64,000 bases of DNA from contig NW_001799177.1 of the NCBI RefSeq assembly GCF_000165425.1, positions 496,001 through 560,000 on the forward strand, written 5' to 3'. The notes beneath the pieces were generated by a model, which saw nothing but the letters and a program-made list of their open reading frames with translations, did no database searches and was not told where the DNA came from. Made by a program: the position numbers and the translations under genes. Positions 23,143 through 35,639 of this stretch are shown here, one piece after another. Position 1 is the stretch's first letter. Each line of letters starts with the position of its first letter. Source of the stretch: Paramecium tetraurelia (lineage: Eukaryota; Ciliophora; Oligohymenophorea; Peniculida; Parameciidae).

Positions 23143-25111
23143 ATGATTAACTCATAATCATAACCTAATCACTTAAATTAAAGTGCCTTTCCTATAAGCG
23201 AACCAACCTTGGAGCAGATCAATAGAAAGCAATATGGAGACACTCTCAGACAATAGATTGACTAAAAAAAAATGAGATAATAATAGGAAAAGATTTAGGA
23301 AAGACTTTTGGTAATGGATAACAATAATTTTAAAGGAATTGCAGTTGGCTAATGGTCAAACAAATTCTGGAAGAGGAGGTGGAGGAGCACCTTTACGAGA
23401 TCCATATGGAAATATAACTGTAAATAATAATTAATACCATTATCACTAGACGACAAGGAAGAATCCCATGGATCCCAATTTATAGTCAGCCTAATTATTT
23501 GGTCCATCTAATTCTTCATTAACATCAAACCAATTTGATAATATGAGCATAAGTTAATTTCCTTCATAATAATAAAGACTTATTACTTCAAATCAAAGTA
23601 TGTTTAATCTACCAGTTTCTAATAATGTATTAAATTGATTAACTTAGAGTATGAATTAAAGTTAATTGAGTTACATTGGGGAATAGATTGCTTTAAATGA
23701 GAAAAGATAAAAATAATTTATGTTACAAAGAGAATTAGTTTAATAAATGGAAGACGCAGATAGGAAAAAATAAGAAGAAAAATTGAGAATTAAAAGGGAT
23801 AAAGAACTGGATGATTTGAGAGTAATAAGAGAGAGAGAGGAATTGGAAAGAAAAATGAGAGATGAATTTGGAATTGATAAACTAGAAAAAAGAAATTTAT
23901 AAGAAACTAATTTTGATGTTGATGGCTTGAAAGCATTGAAAAGACTAGAAATGTTAAAATATTAAAATGAGTTAATTGAATAATAGAATAGAAAGAATGC
24001 CAAAACAGGGGTGCGTTAAAGAACTCCTGTGTAAGATGCAGAAAGAAACTATAAGGATTAATAAAATGATTTAATGAAATCAAGAATTGAATAAAGGATA
24101 ATAAAAGAATTACCTATTGAAGTTGAAAAAACTGTCAGAGATACTATCAATGCTGAATTGTAAAGATTAAGATAAGAAATGAATCTACAAACTAATTAGG
24201 TTTCTGAATAAGTAGTGCAATTGAAAGGTTAATTACTAAAAGCAAACGAGAATAGACATTATAATGAAGATTAATTAAGAAGATTAAAAGAAGAATTAAG
24301 ATAAACTTAAATTGTAGATGAAATTAGACAAAGAGAGCTTTACCAAGCCTTTTTGAGTTAGGATAAAACTAGATAAATAATTGATACCACATAAAGATTA
24401 ATGACTCCTGAAAGTGTCAAATTTACATTTCCAAAAAGACCAAGACCTTATTACAATTTAGCAGATCCCTACTTAGGCACCAATGATGAGGCAAACAAAG
24501 ATCTTAATTAAATATTTAATGATACTACATAGATGGTACCGGTTTCTTATGATTTTGGAAGCAATAATTATGATAAAGATAGAATAGAGGATAAGTTGCT
24601 TTATTCTAAAGAGGAAATGAAGGAAAATGGGAGACTAGGTGTAGAAATGAATCCAAATGATTTACAAATGCCTGAAGATTATCTCAATAGACAAAAACTC
24701 TATGTAGCTAAAAAGTATGTCGATACTCGTCCAGGGAATAATTATGATTTAGCAAGCTATGATAAAGCATCAATATCTCCATAAACAAATTACGTTTCTC
24801 TGATTAGTAGCACTCACCCTCATTATATAATGGAAGAAGATGAAGTCAAGGATGTAATACACAAATATTCTGGTAATGTATTTATACTATGAATAGATAA
24901 GTTGGATAAATTAGAGGAGATTGATGCTCATCAATAAAGAAAGAATTATAATTAAATGGATTCTGCATTATAAGATCTACTAGAATAACAATAGAATAAA
25001 ATCAATCGAATAGATTAATACAAAGAACATTTTGAATACAATGACTATTATTCTCCTGATTACTAAGGTACTAAATTTTATAACAAAATGGCCAATATTT
25101 TATCAAATTGA
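23143..25111 (+). CDS. CSPP1-like ciliary/spindle coiled-coil protein
   Basis: 632 residues with introns of 25, 21 and 24 nt. Near the N-terminus is KQYGDTLRQQIDQKKMRQQQ, similar to repeats of the type YG..L..QI..K...... found in CSPP1 and other cilia tip or basal-body proteins. A low-complexity Asn/Ser/Gln region and a long charged coiled coil follow (EELERKMRDEFGIDKLEK and others). The C-terminal third has Tyr/Pro-rich segments such as RPRPYYNLADPYLG. In animals CSPP1 binds microtubules in the axoneme and spindle. The family call rests on one motif and layout and is moderate. Only 16 bases separate it from the upstream CCDC146-like gene. Confidence 0.55.
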
Positions 25112-25243
25112 AACGATAATTTATATATATATGAATCTGTAATATAGAAGTAATTTAAAATTAAATTAACATTCCTAAATAATCCAGAAATAATATAAAT
25201 TTCTTTTTAGAGTTTATTATTTTAATATTATTGTAAATTTCTT

Positions 25244-28200
25244 ATGGATATGTAAGAATAGCAATTGAATGTTTAAGTGGCTGTGAGAATTCGACCCTTA
25301 AATTAAAAAGAGATTATTGCTAAAGAATAAAGTTGTTTGAAATCTGATAGGAACAGTGTATTTTATTTTACAATCTTAGATCATTTTACCCTAAAATGGC
25401 AAATCCTTTTCATTTGATTAAGTGTTCAATCAGGACTCTAGTCAAGATTAAATATTCTAATGGTAACATCAATTGTAAATTATATGAAGTTGTGTTACTA
25501 ATCTGATTTTGCGATGTTTTGAGGGATACAATAGTACTATATTGGCATATGGTCAAACAGGTTCAGGTAAGACTTACACGATGGGGACATCTTCTATAGA
25601 TCAGTTTACGGGTTAGGATGCATATTCATTGTAAAATCAAAGTGATTGTGGAATGATTCCAAGAGTTGTTTACTTTTTATTTTAAGAAATAGAGAAAAGA
25701 AAGTAGGAATAGGACATTAATATTACATGTTCTTATGTAGAATTGTATAATGAATAAATAATTGATTTACTTAATGAATCAATAATTCAAACTAACGTGC
25801 AACCTACAATAAGAGAAGAAAAAGATCACACAATATCCATTTAGAATTTGACTACCATTCCAGTTACTAATGCACAGTATATGATTGAAATCTTAAATCG
25901 AGGAGGAGCACATAGAACAACATCTGCAACCTTGATGAATTTGAATAGTTCAAGATCTCATGCCATTTTCACTATTTATTTTGAAATAAACAGAGAATCT
26001 GAAGAAGGATCATTGAAGGCTAAATTTCATTTTGTTGATTTGGCTGGTAGTGAGAGGTTAAAAAAGACATAAGCAATAGGAAAACAAATGGAAGAAGGAA
26101 TAAATATAAATTAGAGCTTGTTAGTATTGGGAAATGTGATTAAAACTTTGAGTGACTAGAAGAAATCTAGTCATGTGCCATACAGAGAAAGCAAATTAAC
26201 CAGGTATTAATTCAATGTATGCTTAGAATCCTTTAAGATTCTTTGGGCGGAAATTCAAACACTTACATGATAGCCTGCATATCTCCAGCTGCAAGCAATT
26301 ACGAAGAAACAATAAATACTTTGAAATACGCAAGCAGAGCTAGAGAGATAAAAAATAAGCCAACTCAAAATAGAGTAAATATAAGTCTTATGAAAGGATC
26401 CTCATGCAGCTCAGGTTATGGCATTGAAATAATCCATCAATTATTTGAGTGATTAAATTAAGCAATATTAGTAATTACTGGTAGAAAACAATATAAATAC
26501 CGACAGTGTAAAAATTAATCAAATTGCAATTACTGATCTAATTTATTAAAACCAATAGTAATCTTGTACTTACCACACTGATTAAATTAATAAACTAAAG
26601 TCATAGAACTTATCACTGGATCAGAAGTTATCATAAATTTAAAAAGATTTTTTATTGCTTTAGAAAGATTATAGTGAGAGTGAAATTGAATGTTTTAAGG
26701 CTAAGAAATAGAGAGATTAGGTCTTGAAATGGTTTTAGGATGCTCGAAAGTATATAAAAGTGATATTCTAGATTGCTCATATAGAACAATATAACGTCAA
26801 ATTTTGTTGAAGATACAAATTTGGATAGTTATTATAATGAAATTTTCAATTTGAAAAAAATAGTGTAGGAGTAGGAATAGAAAATACAGTAGCTACAATA
26901 AAGGAATGATACTTTAATAAAGGTAGTTCAATTTGATAAATATCTTAGTATAGGAGGCACATAGGGATTAAAAGTTACTACTTTTACAGTATCACAAATA
27001 AAACAAGTTATTAAATTTAGGAGAAACTAATGATGAATATGAGATGGATGAGACTGAGTTTTTGGAGAATGATCAAAAGATTGAGGAACAAGAAAATCAT
27101 CTGATAGAGATGGATAAACAATAGACTGAAATTAAGTTATAATTATAAAATGAAATCAAATAGGATTATCATAAATAAATAGCTAATTTGGAGTTAGAAA
27201 AATTTAATTTGCAAAGATAAATAATCACTAAATAGGATTCAGCTTAAATTAACGTTTTAAAACAGAAAATTTAAGAGTATGAAACCAAAATTTAAGAGAT
27301 GAAACAAAAGGAGACAATGTCTAAACAATTAAATAAAAAATTAGAGGAACAAGAATCCTAAGTGACTCATTTGAAAAATAACATTGAATCTATGAAAAAA
27401 TAAAAGGTAGATTTATTAAAGAAAATGAAATAAGAAAACTAAAAATATATGAAAGAAAAAGATGAATAGCAGAAAGAGTTAATTAAAACGAAAAAGCTTA
27501 AGATATAATAAGATACCATTCTTTGTAAATTAAGAAATGAGAATACAAAAAAAGATATTTAATTAAAAAGAAAGGATGATGAACTATTAAAATAAAAGAA
27601 CGAGAAACTTGTCATTAAATAGCATAATAGGTATAATCCAAATTAATCAGCAGTACAATATGATACTTTTGAAAAGTAAATTGACGATTTATTTAATGAA
27701 CTCATTATGGGTTAGTAAGCCGAGGAGTAAATTACTTAAGAGTATAAAAAATTGGAAGAAATTTAGGAAGAATTACAAATAATTCAAAATAAAATATGTG
27801 CCATTTAAATCAAGATTGATTAATTAGAATTTGACATTGCATAAAGCAAAAACTAATTAAACTAGGAGACATAAAAATAATTAGAGATTGAGTTGGGTGA
27901 TTTCTAAGAAAAAAGAGAGAATATCAAGGAAACAATAGAATTTTAAGTTTAAAAAATTAATGAATTTAGAGCAGTAACTTAAAAATCTAATGAATATTAC
28001 ACGACGATGATGACTAATCAATATTTTAAGGATCTACCTAATTGGTGCATAAGATCTTTTAGATATGTAATTGATAATTGGGTTAAAGATCATATTTTGA
28101 TGAGTGACTATGCATAACAGATTGAAGATTTGAGTTAAGCAAATTAACTTTTAATGAGCTCACGACCGAGTCAAATGAGGAAGTCAATAAGATCAAGTAC

Positions 28201-29590
28201 TCCTAATGATGATTTGAAAAGACAATTAAATGAATACAAAAGAAAACTATAAGCTTCTTAGAATACTTTTAGGACAACTAGTTTGGAATTAGATTATTAT
28301 AAAAACTTTTACAATGAATAGATAAATAAATAATAAAAAGATAAGTCAATAGGATTAAAAGCTTAGTTGTAACATTCGAATTCAAATTATATTGCACGTA
28401 ACTATTACCCAAAAGATGTTAAGAATGAGTAAGAACCTTAGACTTTGTCTCGTAATAAATCAATAGGTCCAATTAGTTCAAGTGCAAGAGTAAGGAGTTC
28501 ATGTTCAATGGCTGATTATATAAATTGTTCTTAAGAATTTGGAGGTTATGAGTAAGTAGTTTACTATTACCCATTTTTAGATTAATAAAGACTTTTTATG
28601 GACATGATCAACCAATTTTATCCCTGTGCCATAAAGAGAACCTTCTATTCTCTGGGTAGTATAAATAAGTTAAGGTTTGGGATATTGAGACATCACAATC
28701 GTTAAGTACAATAGAGCAAAGTAGTCATTGTAGAGCAATCCATTATTGGGCTGAGAGAGATTCAATAGCAATATCTCATGGCTCATAAATCACTTTGTAT
28801 GATCCTCAAACCTTTACTTCACAAGGATTGTTAAAGTCAACAATTGAGGAAGTGAAAGCAATGACAACAATAAATGGATTATTTGTAGCAGTAGGTAAAT
28901 CTACGAATTCCAGTGCTTTGAATATTTGGGATCATAGGCAGAACAAGTATAAGATATTATCAATTATTTTAGTATTTTATATGAGTTTGAAAAAGGATCA
29001 GATATTCTGAGTGCATATGGGTCTAATGAGAATAGAGAATTGATTTATGGAACATTAAAACATTACACAAAGAGAATTCCTTTTAGTAAGAACAAATACG
29101 GATAGATTCAACAATTGTCACCTCCTTAGTTAGATAAAGTGACTGGAGTGGCATCCTTTAGTAATTTTATTGTTAGTTGGTATTAATGTGTTTGTAAATA
29201 TTAGTTCTTTAAGTAAGAGAATGTTGCTATGGAATTAATAAACAGGTTTAGAGATGTAGACAAATGATAGTATTCATAAGGATTTGATAATGACATTAGC
29301 AGGTAAGTGATCAATTCTATGTAATAGTTGATAAATCATTGAAGTTGATATACACAGGGTCAAAGGATGGGTAAATAAAGGCAATTAAAATAAATGAGGA
29401 GGGCAAATTTCAACTTGTGAATGAGATGAATGCTTCCACACAACCAGTGAATGTTGTGAATGTGATCTAATCAAATAATTATGTTGTAAGTGGTGGATAA
29501 GATAAATTAATCAAAATATGGAAACCATCTAAATAATTATTACAGTAACAAAATCTTATAGGGGAATTTACTATAGATGACAAAGTGTGA
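25244..29590 (+). CDS. KIF21: kinesin-4 family, KIF21-like, with C-terminal WD40 domain
   Basis: 1,368 residues with ten introns (22, 27, 23, 22, 22, 19, 29, 26, 25 and 25 nt). The motor (about 1-365) has VAVRIRPL, P-loop [70 protein letters not shown] and [12 protein letters not shown], close to KIF4/KIF21. A long coiled coil follows. From about residue 1,060 comes a WD40 propeller: [67 protein letters not shown] and [15 protein letters not shown]. This is the KIF21 architecture, known in animals for limiting microtubule growth. One intron (26989-27007) is only 19 nt. Confidence 0.88.
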
Positions 29591-29664
29591 ATTAATTTAA
29601 GTATTTTAGTGTTAAAAAAGTTAAATAATTGTAATTTAAAAGAACTATACGATAATGTTATTAA

Positions 29665-30948
29665 TCATTTCAATATTGTCACCAAAGATTGGACTAACAT
29701 TCTATCATATTAACCACCTGCTTGATGATTCATTTATATCCATTTGTGTATAGCCATTTAATCTAATCTAAGTCTTTGTTATGGATCTTTTCTCAAACAG
29801 CATTTAGTAAAATCCTATAATTCATTTGAGACATATTTTGGAAAGTCTACTCTGCCTTCTATAATTTTTCTCATTGTGTCTTCTTTGGATGATTGATAAA
29901 ATGGAGTAGTTCCAGTGGTTAATTCATATGCCAAAATTCCTATAGACCACAAATCAACAGAGTGATCATAATCCTACCCTGAAGCTATTTCTGGACACAT
30001 ATAATCTATAGTTCCACAGAAGGATTACCTTGGTTTTGATTCAGGAGAATAAGTTGCTAAACCAAAATCTGCAATTTTTAAGAATTACTAAAATTGAATA
30101 AGAATTAGATACTAGACTAATTAGAATGTTTTCAGGTTTGATATCTCTATGAATAACTTTCATTTTATGCATGTATGAAATGCCTTCAACAATTTATGCT
30201 ATGTAATTTCCAGCTTTATTCTCAGTGAACCTACGATTTGGCTGTTTTTTTAATAATTTATATAGTTCTCCATCTGGTGCATATTCAAGTATTAAAACAA
30301 TCTAGTTGTAATTAAAGCACAATTACTTTAGTTTATTCTTAGAATACTCCATAGAGTTTTAAGATGTTAGGATGACTCAAATAGCTTTGTATTTTGATCT
30401 CATGAGCCAATTGAGCTTCCATTTTATACTTACTAATAACAGTCTTCTGGATCACTTTCAGAGCAACCAAGACTTTCGAAGTCTTCTCTCTATGATAGTG
30501 TAAAGATATACTATGCTTAAAAGACATCACTGAATTTTCCTTTGCCCAAGAACTTGCCAATGTGAAATCTATCAGATATATTTTAATATTTGGGACTGAG
30601 GAGTTCCACTTACTTTAATTGCATTCTGATAGCTGAACCATTTGAAAAGGGAGAAATTGGAGACGGACATTCGGCTGTATCTGGAGTGCGAATAGGGGAT
30701 TTAGATGCGCATTGTCTTAAGGCGGGTTTGTCCTTCTTCTCTATTGATCTACTGTTATGTGGAATTATTAAGGGAGGATTCGATTTTTGAATGATTGGAT
30801 TGGGATTAGAAATTTTGTTTTGCTCCTCTGATTGTATGATGAGTTGAGTAAGTGCTGATTGCAATCTCAGTTTGATATTCTTTATTTATTGATCAATCCT
30901 TGTCGTAGTCTAGACTACTTTCTACCAATCATTATCCTCGCTTTGCAT
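29665..30948 (-). CDS. Aurora/Polo-like Ser/Thr protein kinase
   Basis: 403 residues with introns of 22, 25 and 25 nt. The first 120 residues are a disordered Ser/Pro/Lys-rich arm with several SP/TP sites (KSPIRTPDTAECPSPISPFS). The kinase domain then reads FHIGKFLGKGKFSDVF, VALKVIQKTVI, HEIKIQSYLSHPNILKLYGV, VIHRDIKPENILI, IADFGLAT, FCGTIDYMCPEIASGQDYDH and DLWSIGILAYELTTGTTPF. All catalytic residues are present; the third glycine of the P-loop is Ser. The motifs around the activation loop are closest to Aurora. The likely role is in mitosis or cilium disassembly. Divergent from the PKA regulatory subunit, with 81 bases between starts. Confidence 0.88.
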
Positions 30949-31029
30949 TATTATAAATAAATAATTTCTTATTTCAATTCCATAACAAGGAAGTAAAGGA
31001 AAAATTATGATTAAATAATTATCCAATAA

Positions 31030-32291
31030 ATGAATTAATAGGCAGATAAGTTACGCTCATATGCCTAAGATAATGTGGTATTCCTATTATAGAGACTGAT
31101 GGAAGACATTTTGTCACAATAGCCAAAGAATGTGGTAAGGTGAATTGATGATATTGAGATTGATTGGTCAATTGCATGGTTAGACAAGAAAGGCAGAGAC
31201 ATAGTCAAATCAAGACAGAGACCAAATGCCTAATCTTCGTCCTCGGATGAAGAGGTAATTGAATTGCCTAAAAGGCCTGCTGCAGCTCGTAAATAGAGAG
31301 CTTCAATTTCTGCTGAAGCATATGGATAGTACAATAGAAAAGAGGTGTATAAATAATTATAGAATTTCAGTCTTTTCAACCTAGAGTGATTGTCAAGTCC
31401 CAATAATAGAAAGAGATTATCAGCAAGAGATTATCATAATCATTTATGTTTGCCTCTTTGGATAGCAGAGAAAAAGATATAGTAATAGATGCTATGGAAG
31501 AACGAAGTTATAAGTATGAACATTTGCTAGCTCTCTATATAGTGTGGACGATTGGGTAATCAAATAAGGAGATAATGGGGATAATTTATATGTTGTTGAT
31601 TAAGGGGAATTGAATTGCTTTAAGAGATTCACTAAGGATGGCGAGAATAAATTCTTGAAAGTGTATTATCCTGGAGAGTCATTTGGAGAGTTGGCTTTAC
31701 TCTATAATGCTCCCAGGGCAGCATCCATTTAAAGCAAAACCAATAGTGTGTTATTTGCTTTGGATAGGTAAACCTTCAATCACATTGTCAAAGATGCAGC
31801 TATGAAGTATACTAATTTACAATTCATTTTAGAAAAAGAGAAAAATACGTCAATGTTCTTAAATAAATTGAGCTTCTCTCCATGATGGATCCATATGAAC
31901 GATCTCATGTTGCTGATGCTATCAAGAGTGCCTCCTTCTAAAAAGGAGAATATGTCATAAGAGAAGGTGAATAAGGAGATATCTTTTATATGATTGAAGA
32001 AGGCAATTTGATTGCAACCAAGACTTTAGTTTAAGGATAAGATCCAGTCAAAGTGTTTCAATATAAAGAGGGGGATTATTTTGGAGAATTAGCTTTACTT
32101 AAGGATATACCTAGACAAGCTAATATAGTTGCTGAAGTAATTTGAATACTAATTAATAGACTGAAGTGAAATTAATATACCTGGATAGACATAGCTTTAA
32201 AAGAATGTTAGGGCCCTTGGAAGACATTTTAAGAAGAAACACAGACAAGTACCAGAAATATGAGTAATATTGGATCACTTAAGGTAAATGA
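31030..32291 (+). CDS. cAMP-dependent protein kinase regulatory subunit
   Basis: 377 residues with introns of 24, 26, 29, 26 and 23 nt. A short dimerisation/docking-like helix (residues about 15-40) leads to the inhibitor segment RKQRASISAEAYG. This has a serine at the acceptor position, so it is RII-like and phosphorylatable. Two cyclic-nucleotide-binding domains follow, with phosphate-binding cassettes FGELALLYNAPRAASI and FGELALLKDIPRQANI. Both keep the Glu and Arg that hold cyclic nucleotide. In Paramecium, cAMP and PKA control ciliary beat frequency. The gene converges with the next one, with 22 bases between the two stop codons. Confidence 0.92.
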
Positions 32292-32313
32292 AAATGTATC
32301 ATTTATTTATCAT

Positions 32314-33325
32314 TCAATGCTTTCTTTTTCTTTTTTGTTCTTTATTTTATTTCTTGTTTCTCTTTAAAGGTTGAGTCTAAACAAAGCTGGTTGAATAAGT
32401 GTCTTAGAGTGAGATCACTCTTGCTCCACATCCATTAGCAACTTCTACTATTTCTTCTTGTTTCTTTTTAAAAATATCATAGGCTTCTTATTGATATTGC
32501 TTTAAATAGTTAAATATTGAATACATAGTCATTCATAACTTTTTCTAAGAATTCAATCATGTTGATTAACTCATCCAAGATCAAATCGCAGAGTTCTAAT
32601 TTACGATTTTTTCTTTCTTATAAATCTTATGTTCCCATGTCAGTATCCAATGAAGTAGCCATAGCAACAATTCTCTTGATTTTCTATGATAGATGAAAAT
32701 GAATACGCTTTTATATTTAAGTGATTTGCTCTAATTCATAACCTCCAACAAGACTTTAGCATGTCCCTTAAGATTTTTATTATGTTTTTTCTTGCTATCA
32801 ACCAATAAATGTTATGGGATTTCACCTGCTCCCCAACCAAATGGATCATCATTCTCTTCTTCTTCATCATCCTCTTAAACTTCTTATGCTGGTTAAACTG
32901 GTTATGGTTCAGATTATCCAGTAGGTTGTTAGGTAGACTATTAGGTAGGTTATTGTGTAGGTTATTCAACAACATTGTTATTATTGTTGGTTTAGTCCTT
33001 CTCGAGTTCTAAATTGAGATGATTAAATTACCTTCATCCAAATCTTAAATATATTCTCTGACTAATTTAATTTTATCTCTGGCTTAAGTAAGTACACTGT
33101 GATCCTCTTACATTTCAATTTCACCTTCTTCAAGTAATTAAATCCATGGTAAGAACCTGAACATATGAATAAGAGATACGCCTCATATTATTATGTGAAC
33201 TAATCATCATTTCCACAGTGGTCTCCTGACAATGTTTATGGATCAAACTCTAAGGCTTGCTAGAATGATTCAAAATCAGTTGCAGCCACAGTCAGAATTA
33301 GTATGCATACAAGAGATGCTTTCAT
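32314..33325 (-). CDS. predicted secretory-pathway coiled-coil protein, unknown
   Basis: 305 residues with introns of 23, 23, 23 and 25 nt. A clear signal peptide (MKASLVCILILTVAATDF) begins it. Then come a helical segment, a Gln/Pro/Thr repeat zone (variants of QQPTQQ), an acidic stretch and DPFGWGAGEIPQHLLV. Charged helices follow (NRKLELCDLILDELINMIEF), and the C-terminus is strongly basic (KRNKKQNKEQKRKRKH). No membrane helix after the signal. Trichocyst matrix proteins share the signal-plus-coil style, but I do not see their processing sites. A secreted or luminal structural role is inferred. Function unknown. Confidence 0.72.
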
Positions 33326-33427
33326 AATTTGTATATTAATAATAATACATAAATTCGTTTTTAGAATCCATAATTGTTCACTCCTCAAATAATAGTTTCT
33401 GCTTTTGTATTTATATTAATATATTGA

Positions 33428-34893
33428 TCATTCATGATACTTGGTAAAATCATAGACAGTGATTCTTTCCTCCTCTTGTCCCCAAACAAAGCAAACGTAG
33501 AAATTCTTATTCTTGAGACTTGAGTGCAACTCATGAATTCTCACTCTCTTGATATAAGCACCATTGGCAGCATTATCGATTTGATCAATTTATTAGAACT
33601 ACAATAAAATCGTAGCATTTCGGTTATAAACATGTACGTTTCGATCAGCAGCTACTACCAGAATGTTTTCATTTACTGCAGCTGCACTGATATTTTGAAG
33701 TTCAACCTTAGTTAATAACTTAGCATCCTCTTTAAGCTTTCTCTCAGTGTTCAATCTATACACTCTGCACTATGACTTATTACACAAAGTAGCCAAAGTT
33801 CCATGTTCATTAAGACTTGCATCCAATACACTAGTCTTCTCACCTCTCAAGACTTCTTCTTTTTCCAGAGTCCTAAATGTGTGATCCTTATTGAACTTAA
33901 TCTCATAGATACTTGTGTCCACACTCCAAGAACTCACTACCAAAAATCCCTTCATAAAACAAGAACTATAATGTTCACCATATGATGTATTTATTTCCTT
34001 CAACAATTCTCCCTTCATATTCCATACCTTGATGTGAGTATCTGAACTTGTAGAAATGAGAATTTTATCATTTTCATCAACATGTAAACTATTAATATCA
34101 CTTTTATGGCAATTTTTAGTTTTAGGAATTACCTTGAAATATTATTTATCCTCTGCTTTTGGGTAGAATTCTAGATTGAATAATTGGTTGTTTGCTGAGA
34201 AATAAGCAATTTCCTCTTTTTTAGATATACAGATTGCTGTTGCATGTGTGTCATTCAAAGTATGGAATAAATATTTGGGTTACTCTGGATTCTTGAAAAA
34301 TTGTTCCATCTCAAATAATTTGATGCTATTATCAAATCCCGTTGCTATCAAATATCTGTTATTGTATGCAAAATCGGTTATGTAATCAGAGAATCCTTTT
34401 ACTGAAGATAAATACAGTGGATGAGTAACTAAAATAATAATTATTATTTACTTTTGCTTGAAGATTTCTATTTTTCCTTATTTTATAAGGACTTATTATG
34501 CTTCTCCTATTTGAGCAATTCCTTATATGATATATGAGAATGATTCTCTTATTTTTACTGTTAGCTCTCCTATTTGATTTATTGTTTTTAGCCATCTTTA
34601 GACTATTATTATTATTCTTTTTCAGAATTCTTTCGCTTTCCTTATTTTTGGTTTTTCTCCTATTTATCCTATTTTTCTTATGTCTTTTATTTTTGTTTTT
34701 TGACTTCTTCTTCATTGTTGGTCTTTTCAATTCTAGTAATTTTGGTATATGCTCTAGAATTCACATACTTGCAAACACTTGCCTTGTAGACAGAGTACAG
34801 TATGTATATGGCTGAAAATTCAATCAATATTTTCAAATAATCATACTCTGGCCATATAATTTTACTTGTGTATTCAAACAAACCTATTTCCAT
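33428..34893 (-). CDS. TBL2: WD40 membrane protein, TBL2-like
   Basis: 480 residues, one 23-nt intron. A single hydrophobic segment near the N-terminus (about residues 18-45) is followed by a Lys/Gln-rich linker of about 90 residues and then a beta-propeller. Similarity to transducin-beta-like 2 is visible in HPLYLSSVKGFSDYITDFAY, ILISTSSDTHIKVWNMKGEL and AAVNENILVVAADRNVHVYN. Human TBL2 is an ER membrane protein linked to PERK and the stress response. The Lys/Gln-rich linker is encoded by TAA/TAG-rich DNA, so a standard-code reading misses it. Start at 34893 gives the anchor immediately. It is not flanked by related genes. Confidence 0.8.
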
Positions 34894-35001
34894 TATAATT
34901 AATATAAAAATGATAATTTGTTTTGATTTCTAAGTATTTAAGTTTTATGGATGTGAGAATGTATCTAATTTAAAATAAATATCTCAATTTTTCTCAATAT
35001 A

Positions 35002-35639
35002 ATGTCTCAATCATTATCAATTCACGTAGAATCGAGAAAAATGTTTGTTTTACAGCAAGTTAATCAACTTGAAGCACTCCTTAATAAATGGATCAGCTCA
35101 AACAACCTCAATGAAGAAAATACTCATTCATCTCATATGGAAGAATAAGTGACACAAAGTCAAACAGCAACTCATATTTCTCACTTCTAAGGATTCCTCA
35201 CTTATTTACGATCACTCAGTATTGATGAACTAGCTTGCCATACAATTAAATCTCTCCAATAACACTTTGATTATATGTAGTAAGTTCTAGAGAATGAAGT
35301 CAAGCTCTATCAATAACGACAATTTCTCAAAGATCAAGAAAAATAAGATGAGAAAAAGGGTCATAAATTTTCTAAGAAATCAAACCTAATTCTAAAAAAC
35401 TGGTTATATAAACATTTCTCCTATCCATACCCAACAAAGGAATAAACTTTGTAACTAGCCGAGAAATGTAATTTGACATACAAACAGGTATTATTAACTT
35501 AAGTTCTTAGATTCAAATATGGTTTATAAATGCAAGAGGAAGAATAAACAACAAGACGTATGAAGAGAAGAAATTTAAAAATATTGTTAAATACAAATAT
35601 TTGTCAATCAATAAAGTTTAATAGAAGCCAACAGAATGA
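35002..35639 (+). CDS. TALE-class homeodomain protein
   Basis: 204 residues, one 23-nt intron that falls inside helix 3. The homeodomain covers about residues 122-180. Helix 1 contains LILKNWLYKHF, followed by the three-residue TALE extension PYP (SYPYPTKEQ), helix 2 QTLQLAEKCNLTYKQI and the recognition helix IQIWFINARGR with the invariant W, F, N and R. The N-terminal half has a helical region (LTYLRSLSIDELACHTIKS) that might be a dimerisation domain. The family binds DNA as a transcription regulator. No partner is visible nearby. Homeodomains are few in ciliates, so this is notable. Confidence 0.85.

Noticed and set aside
34386-34815. Lys/Asn-rich and Leu/Phe-rich ORFs on both strands when standard stops are used.
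   Set aside because: They are shadows of the Lys/Gln-rich linker of the TBL2-like protein, which is read in a different frame with TAA/TAG as Gln.
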